Source: Physcomitrium patens (Eukaryota; Streptophyta; Bryopsida; Funariales; Funariaceae). From it: DNA of 64,000 bases. The translations under genes were made by a program, and so were the position numbers. Below are positions 9,806 through 21,308 of the stretch, piece by piece (the first letter of the stretch is position 1; each line of letters opens with the position of its first letter). The notes beneath the pieces were generated by a model. The model made no database searches. It was not told where the DNA came from and saw only the letters and a list, made by a program, of their open reading frames with translations. Location of the stretch: positions 4,887,582 through 4,951,581 of the forward strand of contig NC_037271.1 of the NCBI RefSeq assembly GCF_000002425.4. The letters are read 5' to 3'.

Positions 9806-12800
9806 TTATCTTGCTTTCTTAGGAAAAGTTCCACAAAAAGTGCTTATCATATTTATATCTTGCCATCTATTTAAAGAAGAACATATCATTCTTAAGGATC
9901 TTCATTTCAATTACATTATCTTGAAGGTTGTGACAATTATAATGTCTTATTTGGTAAATTAACAAATAATAGCGGTTGAGTTGAATGTACTAGTTGTTGA
10001 TTTTCCATCTCCTCAATACCACAAATATATGAAAGCTACAAATAAGAATAGAAGATAAAATACTATCTTGTGTGGATCTTATTTATTTTTATAGCAAAGG
10101 TTTTCTATTCATCATTTTATTTTTTATAGATATTTTCAATAAAAAGCCTCAACCTTTTTTTGTTGCATTTACAAAATTCTTTGCTAATTCTTATGTGCAT
10201 TTACTAATATCATATCTGTATCAATGAAAAAAAATATTCTAATTTATTTTGGCACCGCCTTAAATCTAAGACTTCTTACATCTTAAACTTTTCATTATTA
10301 TCTACTTTTATAAGAAGAGGTGGTATTTGTCTTCTTCTCGAGATATTCACTATCTTACATGATTCAAGAAGAGATAAATGAAATATGAGATGGATCTTCA
10401 TAGATTCTAATAGATATAATCAATAAGCAATAAGATTGATTTATTTACAAATAAGAAAAAGGTTCAAGCTTGTAATAATTCAACTTATTACAAAGATGAG
10501 TAATCTTGATGTTGTGATAAAGTAACCATACCTTGTCATCTACATTAAATTGTGGTTGTTCCTTGTGATAGGCATCTATATTGATCTTTTGTTTTTCTTA
10601 AGCTTCCTTTAATTGTACCTTCATTATTGCATGTAGATCTGAAAAATAATTTTTCAAATCTTTTGTTGCAAGATTATTAATTTTTGAAAAGTCAAAAATA
10701 TTAAATTATGGATGATAATCATAATTGGCAAAAAAAATATTTTTTGAGTAGAAAGATGTACCAAATTATTATATGCAAAATTTGCCAATGGTAAAAGAGT
10801 TGTTCATTCATCTTGATGATAGTTGATGGTACACCTCAAATACTACTCCAAAACTTGATTCATCCATTCTATAATTATACTTTATCTTTTGAATGTATTA
10901 TTGTCCTTCAAAATATAATAGATTATTCTTGAATTTGAATTTAGAAGAATCATGAAATTTAGAAGAATTATTTTTAATATCATAAACAAGAAGATCAGAG
11001 GATATACTTGATTGAACTTGCTTGAGAAAAGTTGAATTAATGTTGATTTTATTGCTAAAAGATGAAAACAATCTAGCTTTAAAAAAATCATTCTTTTTTA
11101 ATTAAAAGATCCATCTTTTTCTTTTAATACAAGATAAGAATGACTAAAAAGTGTATTTGATAAAATTTATTATTTTTTGAATGAATTAATGATCTTAAAA
11201 CCAAATATTAATAAAAACATGCTCCAATGGACTTGATAACAATTCAAAATACATATCATCATGTAGTATTTGAAATTCTTCTGATCTGTATACATGATGA
11301 TTAGATTCAATGAACCTTCTAAATAATGATATAATTCTTAAAATGAATCTATGATTACAAAAAGCTCTTTATTATTGATTTCATAGTTATTCTCAATTAC
11401 TAAAATTTTCTTAGAATAGAAAGCTACTTGGTAGAGCTTGTCATTTACTCCCATTTTTAACAAAATAACATCCCTAGTAAAATTTGATATGTCTACTTTC
11501 ATAAAAAATACCTTAGAAAAATTAGCATGATACAAAATTGGTATAAAAGTAAATGTTGTCTTTAAGGCTTCAAAAGATGCTTCAACTTAATTGCTTCATT
11601 TAAGTTTTTCTTTATATGTTAGACATATAAGAAGAGCCACAACTTTAGAAAAGTTCTTGATAAAGATCTTATAATAATTAGAAAATTTCAAAAAATATTA
11701 TACGTCTTTAATTATTTTTGAGATCTTTTAATCTATGATAGTTTGGACCTTCTTTCGAACTATTATAAGACTATTATTTGAAATAATGTATCTTAGGAAG
11801 TCAACTTTAATAGTGTAAGATACATACTTTTTTATCTTGGTATATAATCTTGCATCTTTTAGTTTTAGTAATACATGATGAACAGGAATTTCATGTTCTT
11901 CTATATTCTTAGAGTAGATTAAGATGTTGTCTAAATAATAGATGATAAAATCATCAAAAAATTTATAAAAGACATCATTCATTATATATTAAAAAGCAAT
12001 TGATACATTTATGAGTCTAAAAGACTTGATATTATTTTGAAAATATCCATATCTGGTCCAAAATAAAGTTTTTTGTTGATTTGTTTTTATAATGCATGCC
12101 AAATTTTATGCTTGTTATAGATCTATTTTTATATAAACCTTTGCTTGATTCAATTAATTAAAAAAAATTAAAATCAAATGTAGAGGACATATATTTTTTA
12201 AGGTGATCTTTTTGAGTCTTCAATAATCTATATACATCTACAAAGATCCATTTCTTTTCTTCACAAATAAAATAAAAATTCCTATTGGAGATTTAGAATA
12301 GCATATGAAGTTCTAAGCCAAATTTTCATCAATGTATTCTTTGAGTGTAGCAAATTTGTTTTATAATAGATTATAGATTGGTCCAAATGGTGGTTGAATT
12401 CTTTCTTGAATATCAATGGAATAATCATAAAGGCAATGCTCTAAAAGAACATCTGAATTTTTTTTTCAAAAATATCTTGATAATCTTGGTATTGGCTTAA
12501 AATGCCACTTGAAATCTTTCTATCAATAATAGGTGTGACATAGCAAAAATTGACCCTTCTTTTGTAACATGCATAAATATTTTTGTACCTATTAATAATA
12601 ATTTGGATGTATTGATCTTATGGATTTCTACTTGCCTAGAAGAATCTTGGATTAAATTATGAAATTAATTTAGATTACAAGAAATCTAGTCTATCTAAGA
12701 GTTATATTTTTTATTAATTCTCAATTGTATCTTTTTGTGATAAAACTATAGACATAAATATTAATAAAGTAAGTTCTAGTAGTTACCTATGAGATATTAT

Positions 12801-12836
12801 AATTAATAGAGGCCTAATTTCTTGCCTATCACAATC
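9806..12836 (-). pseudogene. Family A pol remnant in the left arm (ORF3 stub, chromodomain, integrase, RNase H, RT, protease end)
   Basis: Read on the minus strand, the order from 12836 downward is: protease tail (about 12700), RT with YYLDNILIYSKN near 11920 (YLDD changed to YLDN), RNase H (11338-11600), integrase (about 11090-10450), chromodomain (about 10350-10110) and the ORF3 start at 10008. ORF3 is cut at 9856, where about 255 bp present in the right arm (42042-42298) are missing. Sequence then resumes to the LTR. All frames carry stops, and they are the same stops as in the right arm. Confidence 0.82.
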
Positions 12837-13420
12837 TCAATTCTCTAATATTTTCTTTTAGTAAGTATAGCTACTATTTTAGAGACCTTCTTTCAATTAG
12901 TAAGGAGTCTATTGTCTTGTGTATTATCTTCCAATAATAACTCCAATTGTTTTTATAATTCATTATTGGTTGATTGAAGAAATAGCTCCATCTTATCTTT
13001 TTCAAAAATAAAATTTTCTATTCAAGTTAATTGATGAAATTTTCTCTCAAACTTTCAAAATAATTTTATTGCAATTAATCCTTTGTTGGATTTATTAATC
13101 CATTTTATGAATGATTTTTTAGTTATCCTTTTAGCATCCTCCAAAAAATACTCTTTTTTAGCTAAAAGATATAATCTTCTCATTTTTCTCCATAGATTTG
13201 AATAATCTTCTTTGTATGCTCTAATAACTCTAGTACAATCGCAAGCTTAAATATTAGGATCATTTTTTTCTTTGGTACTTTATTGAGCTCCATCTCTTGA
13301 AAATAATATTTCAAATACTTAGAGATGTTTCTTTTATCAAATTAATTCAATAAACCAACAACAGATTGTAAGGCTTTGATAGCTATTTTCTCTATATACT
13401 CCATGAATTGTTGTTGCTGT
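12837..13420 (-). pseudogene. Family G2-type gag remnant in the left arm
   Basis: On the minus strand this reads QQQQFMEYIEKIAIKALQ, DKRNISKYLKYYFQEMELN, YFLEDAKRITKKSFIKWI, DKMELFLQSTNNEL and LELLLEDNTQDN. It matches the gag of element F (RNISRYLRCYVWEIELN, YFLEDIDRVIKKLFLEWI, LELLLEDKEEDEGLTT) and not family A gag. It is followed by family A protease and pol sequence, so the element is a mosaic of two lineages. Several stops. Confidence 0.75.
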
Positions 13421-14941
13421 ATATATAAAAAAAAATGTTTGAAAAATTTGAATTATAGCAAGATGAAGCTACAATAGTGATGCCTCAATGTAATTTCCAC
13501 TACTACTTTCTTATTCTTTAGCCATAATAGAAAGCCAAAAATATTTCTTCAAAACTTTCTATTACAAATGTTTTATGTTTGATTCATCAATTATTGTATG
13601 GCATGATTTATAATCTAGGAATTCATTGGATACCTAGCTATAGAGGATTTAGCTTTAATTTATTGACCAAATTCTAATAAATGATTTATTCTTAATTTAA
13701 AAAATAAATAAATACAACAATATCAAAAGATATTCTACTAATAAAACTTTTTTATATTTAAGAAGGTTTATACATAAGGCTTTTTAAGATATCTAAGAAT
13801 TTCTTAAGATCCATCGCTATACCAAATCATAATTAGCTATTTGCTAGTAAATTGGATTTTCAATAATTTCTAGGAAAATCCATAATCTCTTTTCAAAATC
13901 TCATCTTGATATCAAAATTTTATCATAGCTCTATATATCCATCTTAGTCATATATATATATAAAGTCTTTGCTCCTAAAAATCCCTTGATTCATACAAAA
14001 GATTCAAAATTATGGCCAAAAAACCTTCTACACCTTCACCTACAAGGATTCTATTATTATTTTTATTTTCTAAACTTTAGGATCAAATATCTCTTGATTT
14101 AATTATTTAATTTTTTTCATATTTATTAAAAATTTAGCTTATATCTTCAAAATTTACTACCAAAAACAATCAATTATAGATTTGCTTTTAATCTTCTAAT
14201 ATCCTAAAAATATTAGCAAGTATTTTAAATCCCAATTTACAAGTACCTAAGTACTATTTTCTTCATATTTCAAAAATCCAAAATTCAAATGCCAAAAATT
14301 TTTTTATATAGCTTTATAACATAATAATTAATATTTGTAAAAATTTTGGTCAAATATTTATTCAAATGATTGAAATAAGACTAGAACCAAATCACTCATG
14401 AAATTAGTTCATTGACAAACTTCAATTTGGAAGCACTATCTTCAAGTAGTTATTGCTCTTATAATCTAATTAAAATCTTTTATTATTAGTATATAAAATA
14501 AAGCCTTTTAAACTAAATTTTCAATGATAAATTTTATCCTAAAAATCCCTTCATATTTGTATGCTATGTTCCAAAGAGTGACAGTAGATACAAAATTGAT
14601 ACCATGAATTTGAGTGCCTATATCTCTTTCATGCAAATTCCAAATTATACAAAATTTGCACCAAAACAATATCTGAAATTCTAAACTTTATAATCATAAC
14701 CATTGATATTCAAATGTTCTCAAAAGAGTAATCCTAACTCATAATAAGGCCTCAAGCAGCTTCCTTGAAGCCCATAGGGCATGACTTTTGGCCAACAAGA
14801 ATGGAGATTTTTATATTCTATCTCCATTCATCCATATGCATGGTCTAACTACTCTTTTTTATATAAAGAATCTATATCCAATACAAACACCTCTTTATCA
14901 ACATTCTTATTAATAAAAGAAAGCTTAGACAAGTATTTGAA
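13421..14941 (-). other. Leader or LTR-like segment upstream of the G2-type gag, left arm
   Basis: No coding potential. On the minus strand a segment near 14740-14790 (CCCTATGGGCTTC region) resembles 48990-49030 (CCAATGGACATTC region), which also sits upstream of pol sequence. It is therefore likely untranslated leader or LTR of the G2 lineage. A short frame at 14781-14963 continues across the arm edge and is not considered a gene. Confidence 0.5.
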
Positions 14942-14958
14942 TTATATTCAAATACTTA
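14932..14958. repeat. Palindrome at the inner edge of the left arm
   Basis: Twelve bases (AAGTATTTGAAT) are followed by TAT and then the exact reverse complement. Homology to the right arm ends inside the first half. Homology to the family A fragment begins at the end of the second half (about 14956). Confidence 0.8.
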
Positions 14959-15345
14959 TCTAAAAATAACTCAAGGATAACAAAAGATCAATGCAAATGC
15001 CTATTGCAAGGAACAACCTCAATTCTACATTGGCAATAAGGCATGATTACTTTGTCATAATATCAAGACTATTTGTTCTATGACATGTTGGATTATCATA
15101 GACTTAGACCATTTTCTATATATGAACAAATCTATCTAATTGCTTATCTATTACATTCATCAAAGTCTACGAAGATCCATCTTGTATTTCATAAGTTTCA
15201 TTTTAAGTCATATAAGACAATGAATATCTCAAAAAAAAAAAAAAAATTGATAAATGCCATTGCTTCCTATAAAAGTGGATAATAATTAAGACTTTGAGAT
15301 AAAAGAAGTCTTAGATCCAAGGCATTGTTAATTTAGGTTAAAATA
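14956..15345 (+). pseudogene. Family A integrase C-terminal fragment
   Basis: Plus-strand integrase C-terminal sequence (codons for a YHRLRPFSIYEQIYLIAY region at 15088-15140, then FHKFHFKSYKTMNIS). It is closely similar to 22935-23320 of copy S. An A-run of about 16 lies near 15230. It ends abruptly near 15345, where reverse-strand gag begins. It is an isolated piece with no function. Confidence 0.7.
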
Positions 15346-16030
15346 TTATATAATTGGATTGATTTGTATAAAAATAGAAATTGATTGATAAGGGCTTTGT
15401 CATTTCAATCCATGTTGCAAGCAAAGTTTTAGAATTCAACAACATATATAGTAGCTAATTGTAATCTTCGTCCTAAAGATAAGAACTTGGTCTTTATTAT
15501 TCTTTTTTGATTATTTTTTCTAAATGTGGCCATGAATACTTCTAAAAATAAATTCAAATCATAAAAGAGTCACAAATCTTTTTTAATTAAAGGTGTAAAC
15601 TAAGAGAAAGCAATTTTTGATAAAAGTGCATCTATGAATCCGACTTGAATAAATCTATGAGACAATTGGAAAGGATGCAACCTTAGATAGAGCTTGACTT
15701 GTCGTAAAAATCCTCAAAATTTTGATCTTGTTCCATCAGACTTCTTAGGCATACTAATCCTTGTCTCTATCATACTTATAGAAGTAAAACTCTCTGGATT
15801 TGGTTGTGAGATCAATCTACTTACTTCCTTCAACTGCACAACTTCTTACTGCAGATTCTAAACTTCTTCTATAGGCTTAGGCATAATACCTCTATAATTT
15901 TTATTACAAATATATAAAATTTCCATTCTTAGAGTCTTAATAAGTTCATAAAGATTTTAAAAAGTTACAAATCTATTTTTACTTCTATTAAGAGTAGCAT
16001 CTATAATGTTTTTTTTTATAAACAATTCAA
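15346..16030 (-). pseudogene. Reverse-strand gag 5' half, copy R1
   Basis: Read on the minus strand from about 16030 it gives an N-terminal gag like that at 18752 (MDATL, then a NLYELIKTLRMEILYI-like segment). It continues SMPKKSDGTRSKF-like and ends near 15346 at the junction with the integrase fragment. Its own LTR lies upstream at 16258-16797. Stops are frequent. Confidence 0.65.
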
Positions 16031-16257
16031 ACAAATTCAAAGAGTTAAATTAATAGAGGGTAATCTGCAACCTCTAATAAAAAATTTTACAAAGAAGAAT
16101 AATCTACTCTCTTTGTCAGAAAATATTAGTGTTAGAAAATAAGATTTTTTATTTAAAGGTGAATAGTTTGTAACCTTCAAGATACAACAATAGAAGTAAA
16201 GAAATCCAATCACTTCTAAAACAAGATAAAAATAATATATTATGACTCTTGTCAAAT

Positions 16258-16797
16258 TATCAAAGACATGAATTTCAAAGAAAAAAAATCCTTAATACAC
16301 TCTTATATCACTAAAAGAAACTCAAAAGTCATTCAAAGATGATATAATATTGAACTAGAATGGCTATTGCTAAAAACAAGAAGACCAAAAAGTCTTGAAA
16401 CAAGACTAAAGACTAAAAAAAGTATTGACAAGAGTGAAGAAGGCTTCATTCTTACTTCCATATATACTCTCAACTTGGAACTATGTGGCGATATCCTATA
16501 GGACCTCCAAAATGTGTTGATTTTGTAAGACACATATTTTAACTTGCAAGATAAATTTTCTATATGTGTGCCATACAGTCAACTTGTTTCACAAGCTACC
16601 AATACGTGATTAACTTGTTCACCAAGTTTTTAACCTATCAATTAACTTCAAATATATGTAAAGTCAAGCATTGTCTACTAAGCTTTTAGAAAGATTCTCT
16701 AAAAGGTCTTATGAAATTAATCTACTTTTATCTACTTTTATATATTCCTACTTAACCATATTACTATTTATTAAAATACCTATATATGTTTGTGACA
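16258..16797 (-). repeat. 5' LTR of reverse-strand copy R1
   Basis: On the minus strand it starts TGTCACAAACATATA at 16797 and ends near 16258 (TCTTTGATA). A minus-strand TATAT motif near 16463 is followed by the conserved GAAGCCTTCTTCACTC hairpin segment. It abuts RT sequence of R2 directly (16798), so R1 interrupts or is joined to R2. It is 540 bp, like other family A LTRs. Confidence 0.78.
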
Positions 16798-17700
16798 TCT
16801 TGATGGTGATCTTGTTGAGTTTTTGATAGTCCACACATATTTACAAAGATCTATCTTTTTTCTTCACAAATAAGATAAGAGCGTCAATTAGATATTTAAA
16901 ATGGTGTATGAAATTTTTAGCCAAGTTTTCATCAATGTATTTTTTAAATACATCCAACTTATTTTGTGATAAGCTATAGATTGGTCAAAATGGTGGTTAA
17001 GCTCCCTAGTGAAGATCAATTGAATAATCATAATGATAATATTTTAGAAGAATGTCTACATTCTTCTTTTTAAAAACATCCTAGAAATTTTGATATTAGC
17101 TAAGCATACTACTTGACATCTTCTTACGATCAAAAATAGACATGGCATATATAGCAAAAGATAATCTTTCTTTTATGACATGCATGAAAGCTCTCATACC
17201 TATTTGTAAGAATTTGGATGTACTAGACTTATATGTTTCTACCTACTTAATGGAATTTTGGATTAAACTATCAAAAAAATTAAAATTATAAGAAATTCAA
17301 TCTATTTGAAGATTATATTTTTTTAAACAAAATAATCCTAAAATAACCAAATTGGATTAAGATCGTATTACATTAAATATAACCATTATAATCTTTAATT
17401 GTTATATCTAAAAGAATAGTCTCATATGTAATATCTCTAAAAGATAGCAAATGACCATCTATGACTTTTACATGTATAGATTTAATTTTTTTGACTAATA
17501 ATATCTCTTATTTTTTGACAAAATCTTTGTCTATAAAATAGGTTGAGGCTCTTGAATCTAATAAAGCTAAGACTTTGTAATTTTTTGGTTCTACATAAAC
17601 TTCTATTATAATATAAGATGAGGGGTCTGAGAAGAAAATAGGACCTTTATTAGAAGTTATGTAAGATTTTAGCCACATTTTCACTATTGTAGCTAAAAAA
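16798..17700 (-). pseudogene. Reverse-strand protease and start of RT, copy R2
   Basis: On the minus strand, protease reads KVLALLDSRASTYFIDKDF near 17530-17580; the catalytic D-S-G is changed to D-S-R. Then comes the linker and the start of RT, ICVDYQKLN near 16830, cut at 16797 by the LTR of R1. The rest of R2 pol is absent from the window. It belongs to family A (gag subtype with MDAT start). Confidence 0.7.
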
Positions 17701-18752
17701 ACTTATTTTTTGATACATCATCTTTTTTAGCAACCATGCTTCTTATTTTGTAGTTGTGTTATTCTTTGGACAATATTGAACAATATGTTTAGCTTCTTCA
17801 AAATTTAAGCATAAGCTTTCTTGACGTTGTCAAGTCTTTTTGTACTCTATGAGGGATTTTAAACATATTATATTAATTTGCATTGATTTTGGTCTTGATA
17901 ATTAAGTTTTTGAAAATTTAAAAACTGCTGTTATTATTTGAGTTGTTCTTCTCTAGCCAAATCTTTATTCTTGACATCTTTCAAATAATAAATTGTTGTA
18001 TACAATAGTTTGAATAATAAATTATTTTAAATATTTTTTTTTAGCATTACTAATAATAAATCTTTGTCATTATTCTTTAATTTATATCAAAATTGATTGA
18101 TAAGGGCTTTGTCCTTCCATTCCATATTACAAATAAAGTTTTGAAATTTAGTAGCATATATGGTGGTTGATCATGATCCTTGCCATAAAGATAAGAGCTT
18201 ATTCTTTTCTATTCTTTCTCAATCACTTTTTCTAAATGTAGCCATAAATACTTCTAAGAATGAATTCAAATCATAAAAGAGTTATAAATCTTTTTTCATT
18301 AAAGATACAAACCAAGAAAGAACACTTCTTCAAAGAAGTGTACCTATGAATTCAACTTGAGTTAATCCATCAAGGTATTAGAAGCGATACAATCTTAGAT
18401 AGAGCTTGACTTGTTGCAAAAACTCTCAAAATTTTGATTTCGTTCCATCAAACTTCTTAGGCATACTAATCCTTGTCATCATCATACTTGTAGAATCAAA
18501 ACTTCTTCAATTTGGTTGTGAAGTTAATCTACTTGCTTTCTTCAAGTGCACAACTTCTTGTTACAAACTCTAAAATTCTTCCATAGATGTAGGAATAGTA
18601 CCTCTATAATTCATATTAGAAATATATGAAATTTCTATTCTTAGAGTATTGACAAGCTCATGAAGATTTGTAATAGTTGCAAATCTATTCTCATTGTTGT
18701 TGAAAGTAGCATCCATAATCTTTTTTTCTATAAATAATTCAAAAAAATTCAA
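17701..18752 (-). pseudogene. Reverse-strand gag, copy R2
   Basis: The frame starts on the minus strand near 18716 (MDATFNNNENRFATITNLHE, then LVNTLRIEISYISNMNYRG) and continues with ISMPKKFDGTKSKF and LKKNIQNNLL-like segments. A decayed zinc knuckle lies near 17770-17820. It is the same gag subtype as copy C (43270), which differs from A1 gag. Multiple stops. It would be the nucleocapsid-capsid protein of the element. Confidence 0.68.
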
Positions 18753-18976
18753 AAAGTTAAATTAATAGAAAATAATTTGTAATCTCTAATATTAAATAAT
18801 TTTTTTTATAAAGAATAATAATTCATTCTCTTTTAAGTAAAGATCAATGTTAAAAAACCAAGATTGTTTATTTAGAGGTAGATAGTTTGTAACCTTCAAA
18901 ATATAATAATAGAGGTAGGATGATCCACTCATTTTTAAAAAATAATATAAATAAAAAATTAGCACTCATGTCAAAC

Positions 18977-19516
18977 TATTAAGAACATGAATCTCAAAGA
19001 AGGAAACCTTCAATATACTCTTATGACATTGAAAAGAACTAGAAAGTCATTCAAAGATGATATAGTATTGAACTAGAATGTCTATTATTAAAAATAAAAA
19101 GAATAGAAAATCTTGAAATAAGATTAAGTACTAGAAATATATTAACAAGATTAAAAAAGGCTTCACTCTTATCTCTATATATACTCTTAACTAGGAACTA
19201 TATAGCAATGTCCTATAGGACCTCCAAAATGTGTTGACTTTGTAAGATACATATCTTAATTTGTAAGGATTTTTTTTTTATATTTACATAATATGATTAA
19301 CTTGTTTTGGAAGCTATCAATATGTGGTCCTATTATTGACCAAATTTCTAATCTATCAATCAACTAGAAATACATATAAAGTCAAAGTAGCATCTACAAA
19401 GCTTCTAGGAAGCTTGTCTAGAAGATATTTTGAAATTAATCTAGTTTTATTTACTTTTATCTATTTTTATTTAATCATATAGGTATTTATTAGAATATCT
19501 ATATATATTCGTGACA
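18977..19516 (-). repeat. 5' LTR of reverse-strand copy R2
   Basis: On the minus strand it begins TGTCACGAATATATAT at 19516 and ends near 18977. It is 540 bp. It contains the TATAT motif (about 19184) and the GAAGCC-TTTTTT-version of the hairpin. Position relative to the gag at 18716 is as expected for a 5' LTR plus a 230-bp leader. Confidence 0.78.
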
Positions 19517-19524
19517 ACCACATT

Positions 19525-20350
19525 GCATCTACTATCTTTGAAGAAGGTTGTCCATTCTAACCAATCAACTTATTTATTTTCCATCTCTAGCCATGGCATA
19601 TCAAGGATAACATCATATTTGAGCTTTGTTATCATAACTTTCTTCCTTAAGGTATAGATGTCACTCAACTTCAAGGTTTCTTCTTCACATGTTTGACTTA
19701 ATATATTCTCTTGATCATTTGCTAGGTATATACTCTTTCTTTTAATCACCTTGGTTTTAATTCCAAATCAATCAATAATTCTAATTGAGATGTAATTTTT
19801 TATAAAGCCATAATCTATAAGCACTCAACATGATTGATTTGAATTGTATAAGGTTAGCCAACTGAATGCTTGCTAATTTTTTTATATTGATAGGCCAAAA
19901 TTGATTCCTAAGCTCGGTTTCAAACTCCTTCTAAATACAAAATCCACCTTGAACTTTATAGTTTTGAGCTTGATTTTGCCACCAAATGATTGCTGTGCTT
20001 TTCAAATAATTAGTTGCATAAATAATTTCTTTAGTAGTATTTGTCCCACATAGTTGGAAGTATTATTGCATGCTAAAGAGCCATTGGCATACATCTTTTT
20101 GCCTTAAAGTCTTAAAATATGTATTGAACTTATTCAATTTTAGCCTAGCAAATGTCAACTTCCTTATCCTAGAGGATTTTATTTTGCCTTGGAGAGTAGC
20201 TATATAGTCTAGAAGGTATTATATCTAAATTTTCATTTGGAATGGTTCCACCATATTTGTCATACTGCAATTTCCTTGTAAGACTTTGCTATCATTATGC
20301 CTTCTCACTTTTCAACTAATTGCTTAAAAATAGCTCATAGTAGCCCTAAA
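19525..20350 (-). pseudogene. Gag and protease relic of a third family (G3)
   Basis: On the minus strand, gag gives FETELRNQFWPINIKKLA and the AIIWWQNQAQ region, the usual retrotransposon gag pattern. It is followed by a protease with VLIDYGFIKNYIS (catalytic DSGAS replaced by DYGFI), GIKTKVIKRKSIYLAND and YDVILDMPWLE. Gag is at about 19860-20350 and protease at about 19525-19860. It is neither family A nor G2. Frames switch and stops are present. The fragment ends at the R2 LTR. Confidence 0.65.
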
Positions 20351-21041
20351 ATAAAACTTGATGTGACCATAATAACTAACCTTTATGTAAATAGTAGCTA
20401 TCAATATACTATCAAAAAATAGACTAATACTCACTTTGATATTAATAAAACAAGAATAAATTCTTTCTAAGATCTAAAATCCTTATTATCTATAAGAACA
20501 TAAATTCCATCACAATGTAGGACAAAAAAATTAAAACAAAATTAAATAGAATTAAAAAAATAAAACAATAAAAGACAAAACAGAGCAAAAAAAATAAAAG
20601 GAATAAAACAAAGCAAAAAAAATGCAAACTAAGCTTTATTGAGAAAAAAAGACCGAAATTATATCTCATCAAATGTTCAAATTGCTTTGACCAGTCTTAT
20701 TTATACTTTTTCCAACTATCTTAGAACTTTCTAGAATGTCTATAATGGTGGATCCTGCAAAGATAACCATTCCTATTAAAAAATTATAGAGGTGGATCTA
20801 ATCCAAATAATCGCCCTAAGACCTTTCACAATGTTCCATGGAGGATCCCACATAGACCACCAACCTAGTTCCAATTCTAGAAACTTCTAAATACTTCCAA
20901 AAAAAACTCCAACTATCTATCTCTATATGTGAACAATACAAATATTCCATTATAATTGTACTTCCATAAATAATAATAGCTTCTAAAAGTTGGTTAAATT
21001 GATTTTAAAAAAAAATCCAAAGATACTAAAATAATTCTTAA
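20351..21041. other. Low-complexity A-rich stretch and LTR-like flank of G3
   Basis: 20490-20640 is a run of AAAAT and AAAAC variants; the apparent reverse frame there is low-complexity Phe and Leu only. 20690-20960 has mixed composition and a minus-strand TATAAATA near 20700-20710. It could be the LTR of the G3 relic, but no second copy is present to prove it. Confidence 0.35.
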
Positions 21042-21090
21042 ATGGTCTAAGGCGCCAGACTCAAGTTCTACTCTACGCAAGGGAGCCGTG
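21042..21090 (+). pseudogene. tRNA-Leu(CAA) fragment
   Basis: TGGTCTAAGGCGCCAGACTC, then AAGTTCT, covers the A-box, D-arm and anticodon arm of a tRNA-Leu with anticodon CAA. Homology stops after the variable arm (GGGAGC). The T-arm and acceptor stem are missing. It is about 180 bp upstream of a longer version. Confidence 0.65.
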
Positions 21091-21224
21091 CCATCTCCGT
21101 CCATCCGCCCTCCCCAGACACACTGATGGTTGGTGTTTCAGTCAGGGGTTCTGTGTCCCTGTGAGATGGTTTTAGTAGCCAAGTAGGGATGTAGAAGTTT
21201 GATATTATTCATAACATGTTTTCC

Positions 21225-21308
21225 TGTGGACATCTTCCATGGTCTAAGGTGTCAGACTCAAGTTCTACTTTACGCAAAGGAGCATGAATTTGAACCCCGC
21301 TGCTGACA
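21225..21308 (+). pseudogene. tRNA-Leu(CAA) pseudogene
   Basis: The 84-nt span has the length of a tRNA-Leu. It contains the A-box (TGGTCTAAGG), anticodon CAA at 21259-21261, a long variable arm, a B-box reading TTTGAACCCC (CG of the consensus changed to TG) and a 3' end GCTGACA. The 5' acceptor (TGTGGAC) no longer pairs fully with it, and the anticodon stem has mismatches. I therefore call it a pseudogene; a weakly functional gene is not excluded. Confidence 0.65.

Larger units (their letters stand above)
9856..14941 (-). repeat. Left arm of a 5.1-kb inverted repeat
   Basis: Every position x here pairs with 51897 minus x on the opposite strand in 36956-42041. The constant sum holds at 9856/42041, 10882/41015, 11338/40559, 11728/40169, 12620/39277, 13220/38677 and 14781/37116, so no net indel was seen. 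Where I compared blocks directly they were identical or had single substitutions. More differences occur in the innermost 200 bp. The arm holds a chimeric dead retroelement on the minus strand. The outer edge is a deletion junction and the inner edge a short palindrome. Confidence 0.92.

Noticed and set aside
20490..20672. Phe/Leu-rich reverse frame as a membrane protein
   Set aside because: It is the complement of A-rich low-complexity DNA without any conserved feature.
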